Shown piece after piece: positions 26,835 through 35,749 of a stretch of 64,000 bases of DNA. The position numbers and the translations under genes are program-made. The first letter of the stretch is position 1. Every line of letters starts with the position of its first letter. This stretch comes from an uncultured Bacilli bacterium (lineage in GTDB: Bacteria > Bacillota_I > Bacilli_A > RF39 > UBA660): the NCBI GenBank assembly GCA_934167695.1, contig CAKPLP010000007.1:15316-79315 (forward strand), in the 5' to 3' direction. Below the pieces are notes generated by a model that saw only the letters and a list, made by a program, of their open reading frames with translations, searched no databases and was not told the origin of the DNA.

Positions 26835-26843
26835 TGATATAAT
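26835..26843 (+). promoter_or_regulatory. Extended -10 promoter for the RNase J-like gene
   Basis: TG-A-TATAAT lies about 43 nt before the ATG, directly after an AATAATTATT palindrome and T run that could end the Nudix transcript. Confidence 0.6.
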
Positions 26844-26885
26844 GTAGAAGCTTGTTAACTTAATTAGCTAAAGAAAGGAGAAATT

Positions 26886-28541
26886 ATGAGCAAAATAAAA
26901 ATATTTGGTTTAGGCGGACTAAATGAAAACGGTAAAAATATGTATATCGTTGAAGTTGATAAAAAAATATTCGTTTTTGACGCCGGACTAAAATATGATA
27001 ATGATATCAAATTAGGAATTGACTACATTATCCCTAATTATGATTATTTAATAGAACATAAAAAAAATGTAGTAGGAATTTTCTTAACACATGGACATGA
27101 AAGTCACATCGGAGCAGTACCAGAAATATTAAAGGTATTACCAAATATTCCAATCTATGGTACAAAACTAACATTAGAAATTTTAAAAAATGATTTAGAT
27201 CAACAAACATTAAACAAGGCTAAATTAATTGAATTAAAACCACATGTAAAAATAAACTTTGGAAGATTATCAATTTTTCCAATTAGTGTAACACATTCAA
27301 TACCAGATGCTGTATTATATGTTTTATATACTCATGATGGTGCAATCGTCTACACAGGTGATTATGTCTTTGATTCAACTGTTCCAAGTATCTATCAAAC
27401 AGATATTGGAAAATTAGCTTATGTTGGAAAACAAGGTGTATTATGTTTACTTAGTGAATCATTATATGCTGAAAGACCGGGGCATACAAGTCCAAATAAT
27501 AGAGTATCATCATTTATAAAAGAAGTATTGAAAAAAAGTGAAGATAGAATTATAGCAACTATCTTTCCAGCCCATTTTTATAGAATTCAAGAAATATTTA
27601 ATGAAGTAGAAAAAACAAATAGACAAATTGTAATCATGGGAAAAAAATTACAACAAACTATTTTTAATGCAATCGATGGAGGATACTTAAATGTATCAAA
27701 AAATAAAATAGGAAATTTATCAAATATAAATGATAAGAATGCAATTATCTTGATATCAGATGAAAAAGAAAAACCTTTTGCAAATTTAGAAAGAATTATC
27801 AAAGGATATGATAAATATATAACAATAAAGGAAAGCGATACAATTTTCATAACAGAACCAAGTTATGATGGAATCGAAAAAAGAACTGCCGAAATAATGG
27901 ATGAAGTTGCAATGTTAGGCGCAGATGCTGTGTCATTATCAAGTAAAAAACATTTACTTCATCATGCTTCAAGAGAAGATTTAATGTTAATGATAAATTT
28001 AATGAATCCAAAATATTATTTCCCAGTTAAGGGAGAATATAGATATTTATATGCTAATGCAAAAGTAGCTGAAGATGTAGGAATTTCTAAAGATAATATA
28101 ATTCTAAAACAAAATGGTGATGTTGCAGAATTTATAAATGGTGAATTAAATAAAGAACAATTCGTCCATATTAAAACAGATGAAATTTTAATAGATGGTA
28201 CTAGTGGTGAAGATGTTGGAAATCTTGTTTTAAAAGATCGTGAGATGTTAGGTGAAAATGGTATTGTAATAGTAAGTTGTACCCTAGATAAATTAACCAA
28301 AAAGATAATTGGAGGACCAGAAATACTTACAAGAGGTTTTATATATGTAAAAGATAATCAAACACTTCTAGAAGAAACAAAATCATTTTCAGAAGAAATA
28401 ATAGAAGAAAATATAGAAACAAATGCAACTAGAGTAGATTATTCTAGAATAAAAAATGAAGTACGCGACAAGCTAGGAAAATTCTTCTATGAAAAAACAG
28501 AATCAAAACCTATGATTATAACAGTAATCCAAGAGGTTTAA
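26886..28541 (+). CDS. rnj: RNase J-family protein with altered metal-binding residues (RNase J2-like)
   Basis: The 551-residue protein has the full RNase J layout: metallo-beta-lactamase domain, beta-CASP domain and C-terminal domain. Family blocks include IFGLGGLNENGKNMYIVE, YTGDYVFD, ERPGHTSPNN and EDLMLMINLMNPKYYFPVKGEYR. Two ligand positions differ from active RNase J1. The HxHxDH motif reads H69-G-H71-E-S73-H74, with Ser for Asp. The PVHGEYR motif reads PVKGEYR, with Lys382 for His. Nuclease activity is thus doubtful; a J2-like partner or scaffold role is inferred. An active J1 must lie elsewhere. Confidence 0.9.
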   Translation: MSKIKIFGLGGLNENGKNMYIVEVDKKIFVFDAGLKYDNDIKLGIDYIIPNYDYLIEHKKNVVGIFLTHGHESHIGAVPEILKVLPNIPIYGTKLTLEILKNDLDQQTLNKAKLIELKPHVKINFGRLSIFPISVTHSIPDAVLYVLYTHDGAIVYTGDYVFDSTVPSIYQTDIGKLAYVGKQGVLCLLSESLYAERPGHTSPNNRVSSFIKEVLKKSEDRIIATIFPAHFYRIQEIFNEVEKTNRQIVIMGKKLQQTIFNAIDGGYLNVSKNKIGNLSNINDKNAIILISDEKEKPFANLERIIKGYDKYITIKESDTIFITEPSYDGIEKRTAEIMDEVAMLGADAVSLSSKKHLLHHASREDLMLMINLMNPKYYFPVKGEYRYLYANAKVAEDVGISKDNIILKQNGDVAEFINGELNKEQFVHIKTDEILIDGTSGEDVGNLVLKDREMLGENGIVIVSCTLDKLTKKIIGGPEILTRGFIYVKDNQTLLEETKSFSEEIIEENIETNATRVDYSRIKNEVRDKLGKFFYEKTESKPMIITVIQEV

Positions 28542-28550
28542 TTTAAGAAG

Positions 28551-28576
28551 ACTATAAATTATTTATAGTTTTTTTT
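28551..28576 (+). terminator. Terminator after the RNase J-like gene
   Basis: ACTATAAA / TTTATAGT stem followed by eight T. Confidence 0.9.
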
Positions 28577-28636
28577 GTAAATAAAAATCTTGTTTTTATT
28601 AAGAGTTCTTGTTAAAATTTAAATAGTGGTGATAAT

Positions 28637-29656
28637 ATGAAAGTTTTATTATATGCAGAAGCATTAAAAACGATTGGAAAAAGTGGTCTAGGAAAGGCAA
28701 TAAAACATCAACAGAAAGCTTTAGATTATATGAAAATACCATATACAACTAATGAACTTGACGACTATGATATTTTACATATAAATACTTACTTTCTAAA
28801 ATCTTATCTTTTAGCAAAAAAAGCTAAAAAAGAGGGCAAAAAGGTAGTTTATCATGCTCACTCAACAGAAGAAGATTATAAAAACGGTTTTATTTTATCA
28901 CAGAAAACTTCTAAACAATTTAAAAAATGGTTAATTAAATGTTATTCACTTGGAGATGTAATTATAACTCCTACACCATACTCAAAAAAAATATTAGAAG
29001 GTTATGAAGGATTAGAAAACAAGAAAATATTTGCAATTTCTAATGGCATAGAAATGGACTTTTTTAAACCAAATAAATCATACCGAAAAAGTTTTAGACA
29101 AAGATACGGTTATTCTGATAGTGATAAAATAATCGTAGGTATAGGCCTATATATAAGAAGAAAGGGAATAGTAGACTTTGTAGAAATTGCTAAAAGAATG
29201 TCAGAATATAAATTTATATGGTTCGGGGCAAGTCCTTTATCTGCAGCAACAGAAGATGTAAAAAAAGCAGTTCATACTAAACTACCAAATTTGAAATTTG
29301 CAGGATATGTTGAACAAGAATACATAAGAGAAGCTCTCGGAGGATGTGATTTATATTTATTTCCAACCCTAGAAGAAACAGAAGGAATTCCAATAATAGA
29401 AGCCCAAGCCATGAAATGTGATGCCATTATAAGAGATATACCAATATTTGATAATTGGTTAGAAGATGGTAAAAATGTATATAAAGCAAAAGATATAGAG
29501 GAATTTATTACCAAAATAAAAAAAATATTAGAAAAAGAGTTACCATCAGTTACAGAAGAAGGCTATAAATTAGCCAAACAAAGAGATATAAAAATGGTAG
29601 GAAAACAATTAAAAGAAGTATATGAAGAGGTATTAGATAATAAAAAAGAATCTTAA
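28637..29656 (+). CDS. Glycosyltransferase family 4 (GT-B fold), glycolipid type likely
   Basis: The protein has 339 residues. The N-domain has KSGLGKAIKHQQKAL and YHAHSTEEDY; the C-domain has VGIGLYIRRKGIVDFVEIAK, FAGYVEQEYIREALGGCDLYLFPTLEETEGIPIIEA, where the EX7E nucleotide-sugar motif (EETEGIPIIE) is complete. Members of this subgroup in low-GC Gram-positives often make glucosyl- or galactosyl-diacylglycerol. That assignment is inferred; the acceptor cannot be read. It is transcribed alone. Confidence 0.8.
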   Translation: MKVLLYAEALKTIGKSGLGKAIKHQQKALDYMKIPYTTNELDDYDILHINTYFLKSYLLAKKAKKEGKKVVYHAHSTEEDYKNGFILSQKTSKQFKKWLIKCYSLGDVIITPTPYSKKILEGYEGLENKKIFAISNGIEMDFFKPNKSYRKSFRQRYGYSDSDKIIVGIGLYIRRKGIVDFVEIAKRMSEYKFIWFGASPLSAATEDVKKAVHTKLPNLKFAGYVEQEYIREALGGCDLYLFPTLEETEGIPIIEAQAMKCDAIIRDIPIFDNWLEDGKNVYKAKDIEEFITKIKKILEKELPSVTEEGYKLAKQRDIKMVGKQLKEVYEEVLDNKKES

Positions 29657-29671
29657 AAAGGATTCTTTTTT
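29645..29671. terminator. Bidirectional terminator between glycosyltransferase and rodA-like genes
   Basis: AAGAATC / GATTCTT stem flanked by A and T runs; it overlaps the 3' ends of both convergent genes. Confidence 0.8.
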
Positions 29672-30812
29672 ATTGAAATCTGTAATTATATTTATGATTA
29701 TTACTATCACACGAAATATTAAAAATAATTCCAACCATTAACATATAAGAAAGCAAACTACTTCCACCATAACTAATAAATGGAAGTGTAATACCCGTAA
29801 TAGGTAACAATCCAATAGTCATACCAATATTTTGAACTTGTTGAAAAACTAAACATCCAATAATTCCAACTAAAATATATTTATCAGTTATTAATATTTT
29901 CTTTCCGATTAAACGAATTAACTTAATATCAAAGAATAGGATTAAACTAACAAGCAAAACTGCTCCAACAAAACCAAAGTTAGAAGCAAAAACAGCAAAT
30001 ATAAAATCTGTACCAGACTCAGGAAAATAAATAGGAGTTTTATTATAACCATGTCCAAAAAGCCCAGCTGAACCTATAGCGGCTAAAGCATTTTCAAGTT
30101 GAAGACCAGAACCACTTTGCCAATTAAAAATTCTTTCAAATCTATAAAATAAATTAGTACCAAAAAGATTAATGAAAAGTTCACTGTTTAAAAAATAAAT
30201 ACCCATGATACTACTTAATAATAAAACAGCTAATATACCACAAATAACAAACCATCTCATTCTAATACCAGATGTAAACATCATACAAAAATATATTACT
30301 AAGTACATAATAACAGCACCAGTATCAGGTTGTAAAAATGTAAGAGTAGATGGAATTAGAACAATAATTAAAGTTTTAAAGATAAATAATGCTTCATCCT
30401 TTATAGTTGCTTCATCATACTGAATTCTAAAATTATTAATCATAACACTAAGTACTAACATAAGTACAATTTTCATAAACTCACTAGGTTGAAAATTACC
30501 AACTCCGGGTATTGTAAACCAACATTTACTATTATTAATAGGAGTTCCAAAAAATAACAACAACAATAGTAATACACAAAAAATAACATATAATACAAAA
30601 GCATGTCTATATAAATATTCATTTTTAAAATGCATAATAATCAAAGTCAAAATTGCACCAATAAAATACCAGATAACCTGTTTTGCAACTAAATTTCCCA
30701 TACTACTAGAAATGTATGTAGAAGCACTATTAATAGTAAAAATACTAATAATTGCAAATATAATAATAGTAATTAATATACTAATATCAATTTTATTTTT
30801 ATTTTTTATCAT
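29670..30812 (-). CDS. rodA: SEDS-family peptidoglycan glycosyltransferase (RodA/FtsW)
   Basis: SEDS proteins polymerise lipid II. ATG at 30812 is chosen because GGAG lies seven bases before it and a -10 sits just upstream; the longer frame would start inside the promoter. The 380 residues contain about ten membrane segments. Family blocks: PGVGNFQPSEFMKIVLML, FLQPDTGAVIMYLVIYF with the Asp position, SGLQLENALAAIGSAGLFGHG, ESGTDFIFAVFASNFGFVG, and GITLPFISYGGSSLLSYM. RodA rather than FtsW is favoured by its position outside the division cluster, but this is not decisive. Confidence 0.88.
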   Translation of the reverse strand: MIKNKNKIDISILITIIIFAIISIFTINSASTYISSSMGNLVAKQVIWYFIGAILTLIIMHFKNEYLYRHAFVLYVIFCVLLLLLLFFGTPINNSKCWFTIPGVGNFQPSEFMKIVLMLVLSVMINNFRIQYDEATIKDEALFIFKTLIIVLIPSTLTFLQPDTGAVIMYLVIYFCMMFTSGIRMRWFVICGILAVLLLSSIMGIYFLNSELFINLFGTNLFYRFERIFNWQSGSGLQLENALAAIGSAGLFGHGYNKTPIYFPESGTDFIFAVFASNFGFVGAVLLVSLILFFDIKLIRLIGKKILITDKYILVGIIGCLVFQQVQNIGMTIGLLPITGITLPFISYGGSSLLSYMLMVGIIFNISCDSNNHKYNYRFQ

Positions 30813-30834
30813 AAAACATCTCCATTCTTTAAAT

Positions 30835-30843
30835 ATTATACCA
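30835..30843 (-). promoter_or_regulatory. Extended -10 promoter for the rodA-like gene
   Basis: On the minus strand TG-G-TATAAT lies 23 nt before the ATG. Confidence 0.65.
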
Positions 30844-30896
30844 AATATTAGCAATTTTTATTTATTTAATTCATAAAATATTTTGAGGTGGACCAT

Positions 30897-31196
30897 ATGA
30901 AAAATTTACCAAAAATATATAAACAAAAAATAAATAAGAAATTTACTAATAACAGTACCGTATATTATTCTACAACACAATACCAAGAAAAAGAACCAGA
31001 AATAGAGGATATTTCTAAATTTTTAGATGATTTACTAAAAGAAGATGGTTATATATTCAATAAACCATTAACTATTAAAACAAAAGATAAAACATATAAT
31101 ACTGCAATAGTACAAAAAAAAGAAGATAAGATTTATACTTTAAGTGATGAAATAATAAGAATTAAAGATATTATTTCAATTAAAAAAAATAATTAA
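30897..31196 (+). CDS. Small conserved-looking protein of unknown function
   Basis: The protein has 99 residues. ATG 30897 has GAGGTGG five bases upstream; the in-frame GTG at 30888 lies inside that site. It is soluble, Lys-rich, with an acidic middle (EKEPEIEDISKFLDDLLKEDG) and a C-terminal beta pattern (LTIKTKDKTYNTAIVQKKEDKIYTL). No signal peptide or known motif is seen. It is divergent from the rodA-like gene and has its own terminator. Confidence 0.5.
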   Translation: MKNLPKIYKQKINKKFTNNSTVYYSTTQYQEKEPEIEDISKFLDDLLKEDGYIFNKPLTIKTKDKTYNTAIVQKKEDKIYTLSDEIIRIKDIISIKKNN

Positions 31197-31219
31197 ACAC
31201 AAAATTAATTATTTTTTTA
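31186..31219 (+). terminator. Terminator after the small protein
   Basis: AAATAATTAA pairs with TTAATTATTT, followed by T; the stem starts inside the stop region. Confidence 0.65.
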
Positions 31220-31324
31220 TGTTTTAAAGACTATAATTTACTAAAAAAATGTATTTATCTAAATTATTTAATTATAAAGTACAGTATGATATACTTAAAA
31301 TATATTTAAAAGAAAGGAATAAAT

Positions 31325-33601
31325 ATGCTTGAATTAAGAAATATAAATAAAAGTTATAAAACAGGAAATTTTGTACAATATGCCTTAAAAAATATTAATA
31401 TTAAGTTTAGAACAAATGAATTTGTTGCAATTTTAGGACCAAGTGGTAGCGGAAAAACATCACTTTTAAATGTTATAGGTGGTCTAGATAGATATGATAG
31501 TGGAGATTTATTAATTAATAATAAAAGTACCAAGAAATTCAAAGATAATAATTGGGATTTCTATCGTAATAACTGTGTGGGATTTATTTTTCAATCATAT
31601 AATTTAATAAGTCATATAAACGTTTTAGAAAACGTAGAAATGAGTACTATATTAAGTGGATATAGCAAGAAAAAAAGAAGAAAAAAAGCCAAAGAGGCCT
31701 TGGAAAAAGTTGGACTTGGAGATCATATTTATAAAAAACCAAATCAATTATCTGGAGGCCAGATGCAAAGGGTAGCCATTGCTAGAAGTTTAGTTAATGA
31801 TCCGGATATTATTTTGGCAGATGAACCAACGGGAGCCCTTGACTCGAAAACAAGTAAGCAAATAATGGATCTAATAAAAGAAATTGCTAAAGACAAACTT
31901 GTGATAATGGTTACCCATAATCCAGATTTAGCAAATGAATATGCAACAAGAATAATAAATTTTCAAGATGGAGAGATTTTAAATGATTCAAATCCTATAA
32001 AAGATACTAATGAAAATAATGATAAATTTAAAATAAAGAAAACATCTATGAGCTATAAAAGTGCTATTAATTTATCATTCAATAATTTAAAGACAAAAAA
32101 AGGAAGAACATTCATAACTTCCTTCGCTTCATCAATAGGTATCATAGGAATAGCATTAATTCTTTCCTTATCAAATGGATTTAAAATAAAAATAGATGAA
32201 TTTGAAAAGTCCACACTATCTCAGGCACCAATAATAATATCAGAACAAGCAATTACCTCATCAAATTTTAAACAAACTGATGATAATTTAACAGAATACT
32301 CAAATAAAAAACAAATTTATGCTTTAAAAACCATTCAAGATACAACTCATATAAATAAATTAACAAATGATTATATTAAATATATTCAAAATATAGATCC
32401 AACCTTAATTGGTGGTATCAGTATGAGTAGAACTACAAACCTAAACTTACTAACAAAAATATCTGGCAAAATAAAACCAATTTCATCTAATAATATTTTT
32501 TCTGCAATGCCAAACTCATTAGATGGAAAAACATCCACTATTATGAAAAATAATTTTGAATCTATCTATGGAAAAATAACTAACAAAAAGGAAGATATAT
32601 ATCTACTAGTAGATTCTAAAAACAGAATAAATAATGATGTACTAGAAGCATTAGGATATAAAGATGAAAAAATAAACTTTAAGGATATTGTTGGAAAAGA
32701 ATTTAAAATAGTTCAAAACAATGATTACTACAAAAAAATAGGAACAAATTATATTCAAAATAATGATTATGATAGCCTATATAATAACAAAAATAATTTA
32801 ACAATAAAAATAGCTGGTATCATAAGAGGTAAAAAGAATAGTGACTTTGCTAAACTTAGTGGAACTGGCATAATATACAATAATGAACTTTTAAATTTTA
32901 TTATAAATAACAATAAAAACTCTGATATTGTTAATGATCAACAGGAAGCTGATTATAATGTTTTAACATCAGAACCATTTGATTATCAAACAGAAGAGAA
33001 AAAAGAACAGACATTATCATATTTAGGAGCAGATACAACACCATACATTGTTCAAATATATCCTAAAGATTTTAAGGCTAAAGATAAACTTTTAAATTAT
33101 TTAGATAAATATAATAAAAATAAATCAGAAGAAGAGCAAATCCTTTATACAGATCAAGCTAAGTTAATTACAGATTTATCAGGTAACATTATGGATGCAA
33201 TAACAATCGTTTTAATAGCCTTTTCATCTATTTCATTAATTGTATCAAGTATTATGGTAGGTATTATTACTTATACTTCGGTCTTAGAAAGAACAAAAGA
33301 AATAGGTATTTTACGTGCATTAGGAGCTAGAAAAAAAGATATTAGACGAGTATTTAATGCTGAGGTATTAATAATTGGATTTACTAGTGGTTTATTAGGA
33401 ATAATAATAGCAAGAATTTTAATAATACCAACTAACAAAATTATTGAACAACTATCAGGATTATCAGGGGTAGCAAAACTTAATCCAATACATGCACTTA
33501 TTTTAATATTAATAAGTGTTACTCTAACATTAATAGGTGGAATGATCCCAGCTCGTATAGCATCGAAAAAAGATCCTGTAATAGCACTTAGAAGTGAATA
33601 A
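31325..33601 (+). CDS. MacB-type ABC transporter, fused ATPase and FtsX-like permease
   Basis: The protein has 758 residues. The N-terminal ATPase has Walker A GPSGSGKT (38-45), signature LSGGQ (142-146) and Walker B ILADEP (163-168). A membrane segment follows at about 265-285, then a ~300-residue extracytoplasmic domain. Three C-terminal membrane segments lie in an FtsX/MacB block (RTKEIGILRALGARKKDIRRVF, GMIPARIASKKDPVIALR). MacB-type machines couple ATP use to mechanical work on periplasmic or surface substrates such as peptides and lipoproteins. The substrate is unknown and no regulator lies adjacent. Confidence 0.9.
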   Translation: MLELRNINKSYKTGNFVQYALKNINIKFRTNEFVAILGPSGSGKTSLLNVIGGLDRYDSGDLLINNKSTKKFKDNNWDFYRNNCVGFIFQSYNLISHINVLENVEMSTILSGYSKKKRRKKAKEALEKVGLGDHIYKKPNQLSGGQMQRVAIARSLVNDPDIILADEPTGALDSKTSKQIMDLIKEIAKDKLVIMVTHNPDLANEYATRIINFQDGEILNDSNPIKDTNENNDKFKIKKTSMSYKSAINLSFNNLKTKKGRTFITSFASSIGIIGIALILSLSNGFKIKIDEFEKSTLSQAPIIISEQAITSSNFKQTDDNLTEYSNKKQIYALKTIQDTTHINKLTNDYIKYIQNIDPTLIGGISMSRTTNLNLLTKISGKIKPISSNNIFSAMPNSLDGKTSTIMKNNFESIYGKITNKKEDIYLLVDSKNRINNDVLEALGYKDEKINFKDIVGKEFKIVQNNDYYKKIGTNYIQNNDYDSLYNNKNNLTIKIAGIIRGKKNSDFAKLSGTGIIYNNELLNFIINNNKNSDIVNDQQEADYNVLTSEPFDYQTEEKKEQTLSYLGADTTPYIVQIYPKDFKAKDKLLNYLDKYNKNKSEEEQILYTDQAKLITDLSGNIMDAITIVLIAFSSISLIVSSIMVGIITYTSVLERTKEIGILRALGARKKDIRRVFNAEVLIIGFTSGLLGIIIARILIIPTNKIIEQLSGLSGVAKLNPIHALILILISVTLTLIGGMIPARIASKKDPVIALRSE

Positions 33602-33607
33602 AAATCC

Positions 33608-33640
33608 AAAAGAAAAAGTAGTTTTGCTACTTTTCTTTTT
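33608..33640. terminator. Bidirectional terminator after the ABC transporter
   Basis: AAAGTAG / CTACTTT stem flanked by AAAAGAA and TTCTTTT on either side; it serves the convergent genes at 31325 and 33656. Confidence 0.85.
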
Positions 33641-33655
33641 AGTTTATATAATTAG

Positions 33656-34063
33656 TTAGCATAAATCAACAAATACATCAGGATGACACTGTAATGCACT
33701 AACACAGTTTAAATCAATAGTGAAAAACTGTCTAGTAGCTGTATAAGTATCATCACCATTATCAATTAATATTCTGCAAGTACAGCAGCAATTATCAACT
33801 TTTTCTGCTCTAAATACTGTTGAAGTAGCAGTTGTCTCATTAATCGTATATTGTATATTCCAAAGTTCACCAGATTGACAATTATAAAAACTCAAAGGTC
33901 TAGTATTATAGCATTCACAACTTAAAGTAGGACCCAAGAAAGGTTTGTCACATCCTTCACTACAGCAAGTATCAGCATCCATATTTTGAAGATTTACAAT
34001 TTCTCGTATTAATTCAGACAAACAACAACTTCTATCAGCATTATTTTCATTTCCACAGCACAT
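33656..34063 (-). CDS. Cys-rich CotY/CotZ-like coat protein, copy 2
   Basis: The protein has 135 residues and 18 Cys. The order of motifs follows the spore coat/crust proteins CotY and CotZ: an N-terminal CC...IVNLQ helix, CSEGCDKPFLGPT, NTRPLSFYNC, STVFRAEKVDNCCCTCRIL and a C-terminal FFTIDLNCVSALQCHPDVFVDLC. In Bacillus these proteins self-assemble into disulfide-linked lattices. GGAGG precedes the ATG. It is 13 nt after the upstream paralogue, so the pair is an operon. Confidence 0.75.
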   Translation of the reverse strand: MCCGNENNADRSCCLSELIREIVNLQNMDADTCCSEGCDKPFLGPTLSCECYNTRPLSFYNCQSGELWNIQYTINETTATSTVFRAEKVDNCCCTCRILIDNGDDTYTATRQFFTIDLNCVSALQCHPDVFVDLC

Positions 34064-34076
34064 ATTTAATTCCTCC

Positions 34077-34472
34077 TTAACAAATATTTTCTAAAGCAAG
34101 ATCACTTAAGCAAGAAACTACACACATACATTTTAAATTAACAGTAACAAAATTATTAGTAGCCGAATATGTTTGTGTAGTAGTATCAAATGCTAAAATT
34201 CTAAGCTTAGCACAGCAATCACATACATGTTCTACCCTAAAAACACTACTAGTATTAGCAGTACCACCAGAAGTATAATTTACTGTAAATAAACTACCAT
34301 TACATGTATATAAAGTTATTGGTCTAGTGTTATAGCAAGTGTTTATTTGAGTAGGCCCTAAGAATGGTTTATCACACCCCTCACTACAACAAGAGTCAAC
34401 AGTTGAATTTTTTTGCAGTATTTCAATAACTTTTAGAATTTTAGCAACGCAGCAACTATCATTATTAACCAT
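34077..34472 (-). CDS. Cys-rich CotY/CotZ-like coat protein, copy 1
   Basis: ATG 34472 has GAGGTGG five bases upstream; an in-frame GTG lies within that site. The 131-residue protein shares CSEGCDKPFLGPT, CYNTRPITLYTC, SSVFRVEHVCDCCAKLRIL and NFVTVNLKCMCVVSCL with the second copy, including the CDCCAxL block that is closest to Bacillus CotZ. Identity between the copies is moderate, so the duplication is not recent. It has no signal peptide, which fits a coat-type cytoplasmic deposition rather than secretion. Confidence 0.75.
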   Translation of the reverse strand: MVNNDSCCVAKILKVIEILQKNSTVDSCCSEGCDKPFLGPTQINTCYNTRPITLYTCNGSLFTVNYTSGGTANTSSVFRVEHVCDCCAKLRILAFDTTTQTYSATNNFVTVNLKCMCVVSCLSDLALENIC

Positions 34473-34634
34473 TATATCCACCTCTTAACTTTCTAGTATA
34501 ATTTATGTTTATACCCCATTTTTAGTGTAGGTATAATCCTAATAAATAATATGTAAAAATATTAAATAGTTTACAATTAAACTTATTCCTTTAATATATA
34601 GTCCAAATAATTAGTTAATATTTTTGTAAGTATC

Positions 34635-34663
34635 TTGATACTGGCATTAAATTATTATATACT
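34635..34663 (+). promoter_or_regulatory. Promoter of poly-G locus A
   Basis: TTGATA and TATACT are separated by 17 bp. The same pair with the same spacing stands before locus B (47767-47795), and the first bases of the spacer (CTG) are shared. Confidence 0.75.
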
Positions 34664-34691
34664 TACTATAATATAATAATTAGGAGGAAGT

Positions 34692-34769
34692 ATGAGAGCG
34701 TCAATCAAATGTTCTAGTGGGGGGGGGGGGCACTTTACTAGAACAATAAATATATTTAGAGATACATAA
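34692..34769 (+). CDS. Leader peptide ORF with 12-G run, locus A
   Basis: TAGGAGG precedes this ATG by four bases, so it has a strong ribosome site. With 12 G the frame reads 25 codons (MRASIKCSSGGGGHFTR...) to a TAA at 34767. With 11 G it would stop at 34746-34748 after 18 codons, and with 13 or 10 G it would stop inside the ACTAGAACA arm. The leader ends 38 nt before the structural gene. The same leader occurs at 47822. The amino-acid sequence itself may not matter; frame and stop position could. Confidence 0.6.
   Translation: MRASIKCSSGGGGHFTRTINIFRDT
34710..34745 (+). repeat. Poly-G tract (12 G) between inverted repeat arms, locus A
   Basis: G runs from 34719 to 34730. TGTTCTAGT directly before it and ACTAGAACA after a short CACTTT spacer form a perfect 9-bp inverted repeat. 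No other G run of this kind occurs in the window except in the matching locus at 47849. Confidence 0.95.
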
Positions 34770-34807
34770 CTTTTGTAGTATAGAAAGATATGAAAGGAGT
34801 GTATTAA

Positions 34808-35737
34808 ATGAAAAAAATAAAGAAGAAATATATACTTATAATTATAGGAATACTAATAGGATTAGTAATTTCAGTAGGTGGGGTATATGCTGCAGTAACC
34901 ATTACAGGAAGTAATGTAACATATTCAAATTCTTCCTCAGGTCTAACTTCAACGACAGTACAAGGAGCAATCGATGAATTAAATAATAAAACAGATATAA
35001 GGAAAATGTCCAATTTTGTTTCAGTATATAAATATAGCACAGCAACATCAACAAAATGTATCACAGGAGAAGAAGATACATGTGTAAAATCAACTTGCCA
35101 CAAAACTAAAACAAGTGGAAGTTGTCCCGCGGGAACAATAATAAAATATAAAGTAAATGATGCTACAGTAGTAACATTCCATGTAATGTTTGACAATGGA
35201 AGTACCTTAACAATGCAAAGTCAGAAAAATATCTCCTACAACTCGGCATGGTATGGTACTAGTACAAGTGATACTAATACATCAGGCCCCATGTCCTTAT
35301 TACCATTGTTAGAAAGTATAACTGCAGGCTGGAGTAATGTCAATAATCAAACATATACAATGGGTACAACAGTATTTAAAACAAATGCATACACCGGATG
35401 TAGTGACTATAACAGTTGTACAACCAATACTTATACTTTAGCATCAAGAACATCAAAAGCTCGTATGATAACAGTACAAGAAGCAGCTGCCTTAGGATGT
35501 TTAGGTATTTCTACGCCAAAATCATGCCCAATCTGGATGTATAATTATTTAAATAACTCAACAAGTTATGGTGGCACAATAAATGATAGTACAGCATCAT
35601 CTGGTTACTGGACAATGTCCGCTTCTACCAATTCTTTAGTTGGTGCCTTTTTCATATATTATTATGGCCAGTTGCGATATGATAATTATGTTTGCAGAAC
35701 ACTTGGAGCTAGAGCAGTAGTAGTAGTTTCAAAATAA
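34808..35737 (+). CDS. Secreted lectin-like surface protein, paralogue A
   Basis: The protein has 309 residues. A signal peptide or anchor ends near VYAA, followed by the stalk motif NVTYSNSSSGL...TTVQGAIDELNNK, also found in phage fibres and at the C-terminus of the giant protein here. The ~230-residue body contains about ten Cys and a pattern (FHVMFDNGSTLTMQSQKN, YTLASRTSKARMIT, CPIWMYNYL, GYWTMSAS, GARAVVVVSK) that suggests a C-type-lectin or formylglycine-enzyme-like fold (DUF6273-like). It is preceded by a poly-G leader. A paralogue at 47936 differs mostly in the last ~60 residues before the shared end. Confidence 0.7.
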   Translation: MKKIKKKYILIIIGILIGLVISVGGVYAAVTITGSNVTYSNSSSGLTSTTVQGAIDELNNKTDIRKMSNFVSVYKYSTATSTKCITGEEDTCVKSTCHKTKTSGSCPAGTIIKYKVNDATVVTFHVMFDNGSTLTMQSQKNISYNSAWYGTSTSDTNTSGPMSLLPLLESITAGWSNVNNQTYTMGTTVFKTNAYTGCSDYNSCTTNTYTLASRTSKARMITVQEAAALGCLGISTPKSCPIWMYNYLNNSTSYGGTINDSTASSGYWTMSASTNSLVGAFFIYYYGQLRYDNYVCRTLGARAVVVVSK

Positions 35738-35749
35738 ATTTCATACTTG

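Noticed and set aside
31325..33601. BceAB-type bacitracin resistance transporter
   Set aside because: ATPase and permease are fused and no BceRS-type two-component system is adjacent, so only the general MacB-type call is supported.
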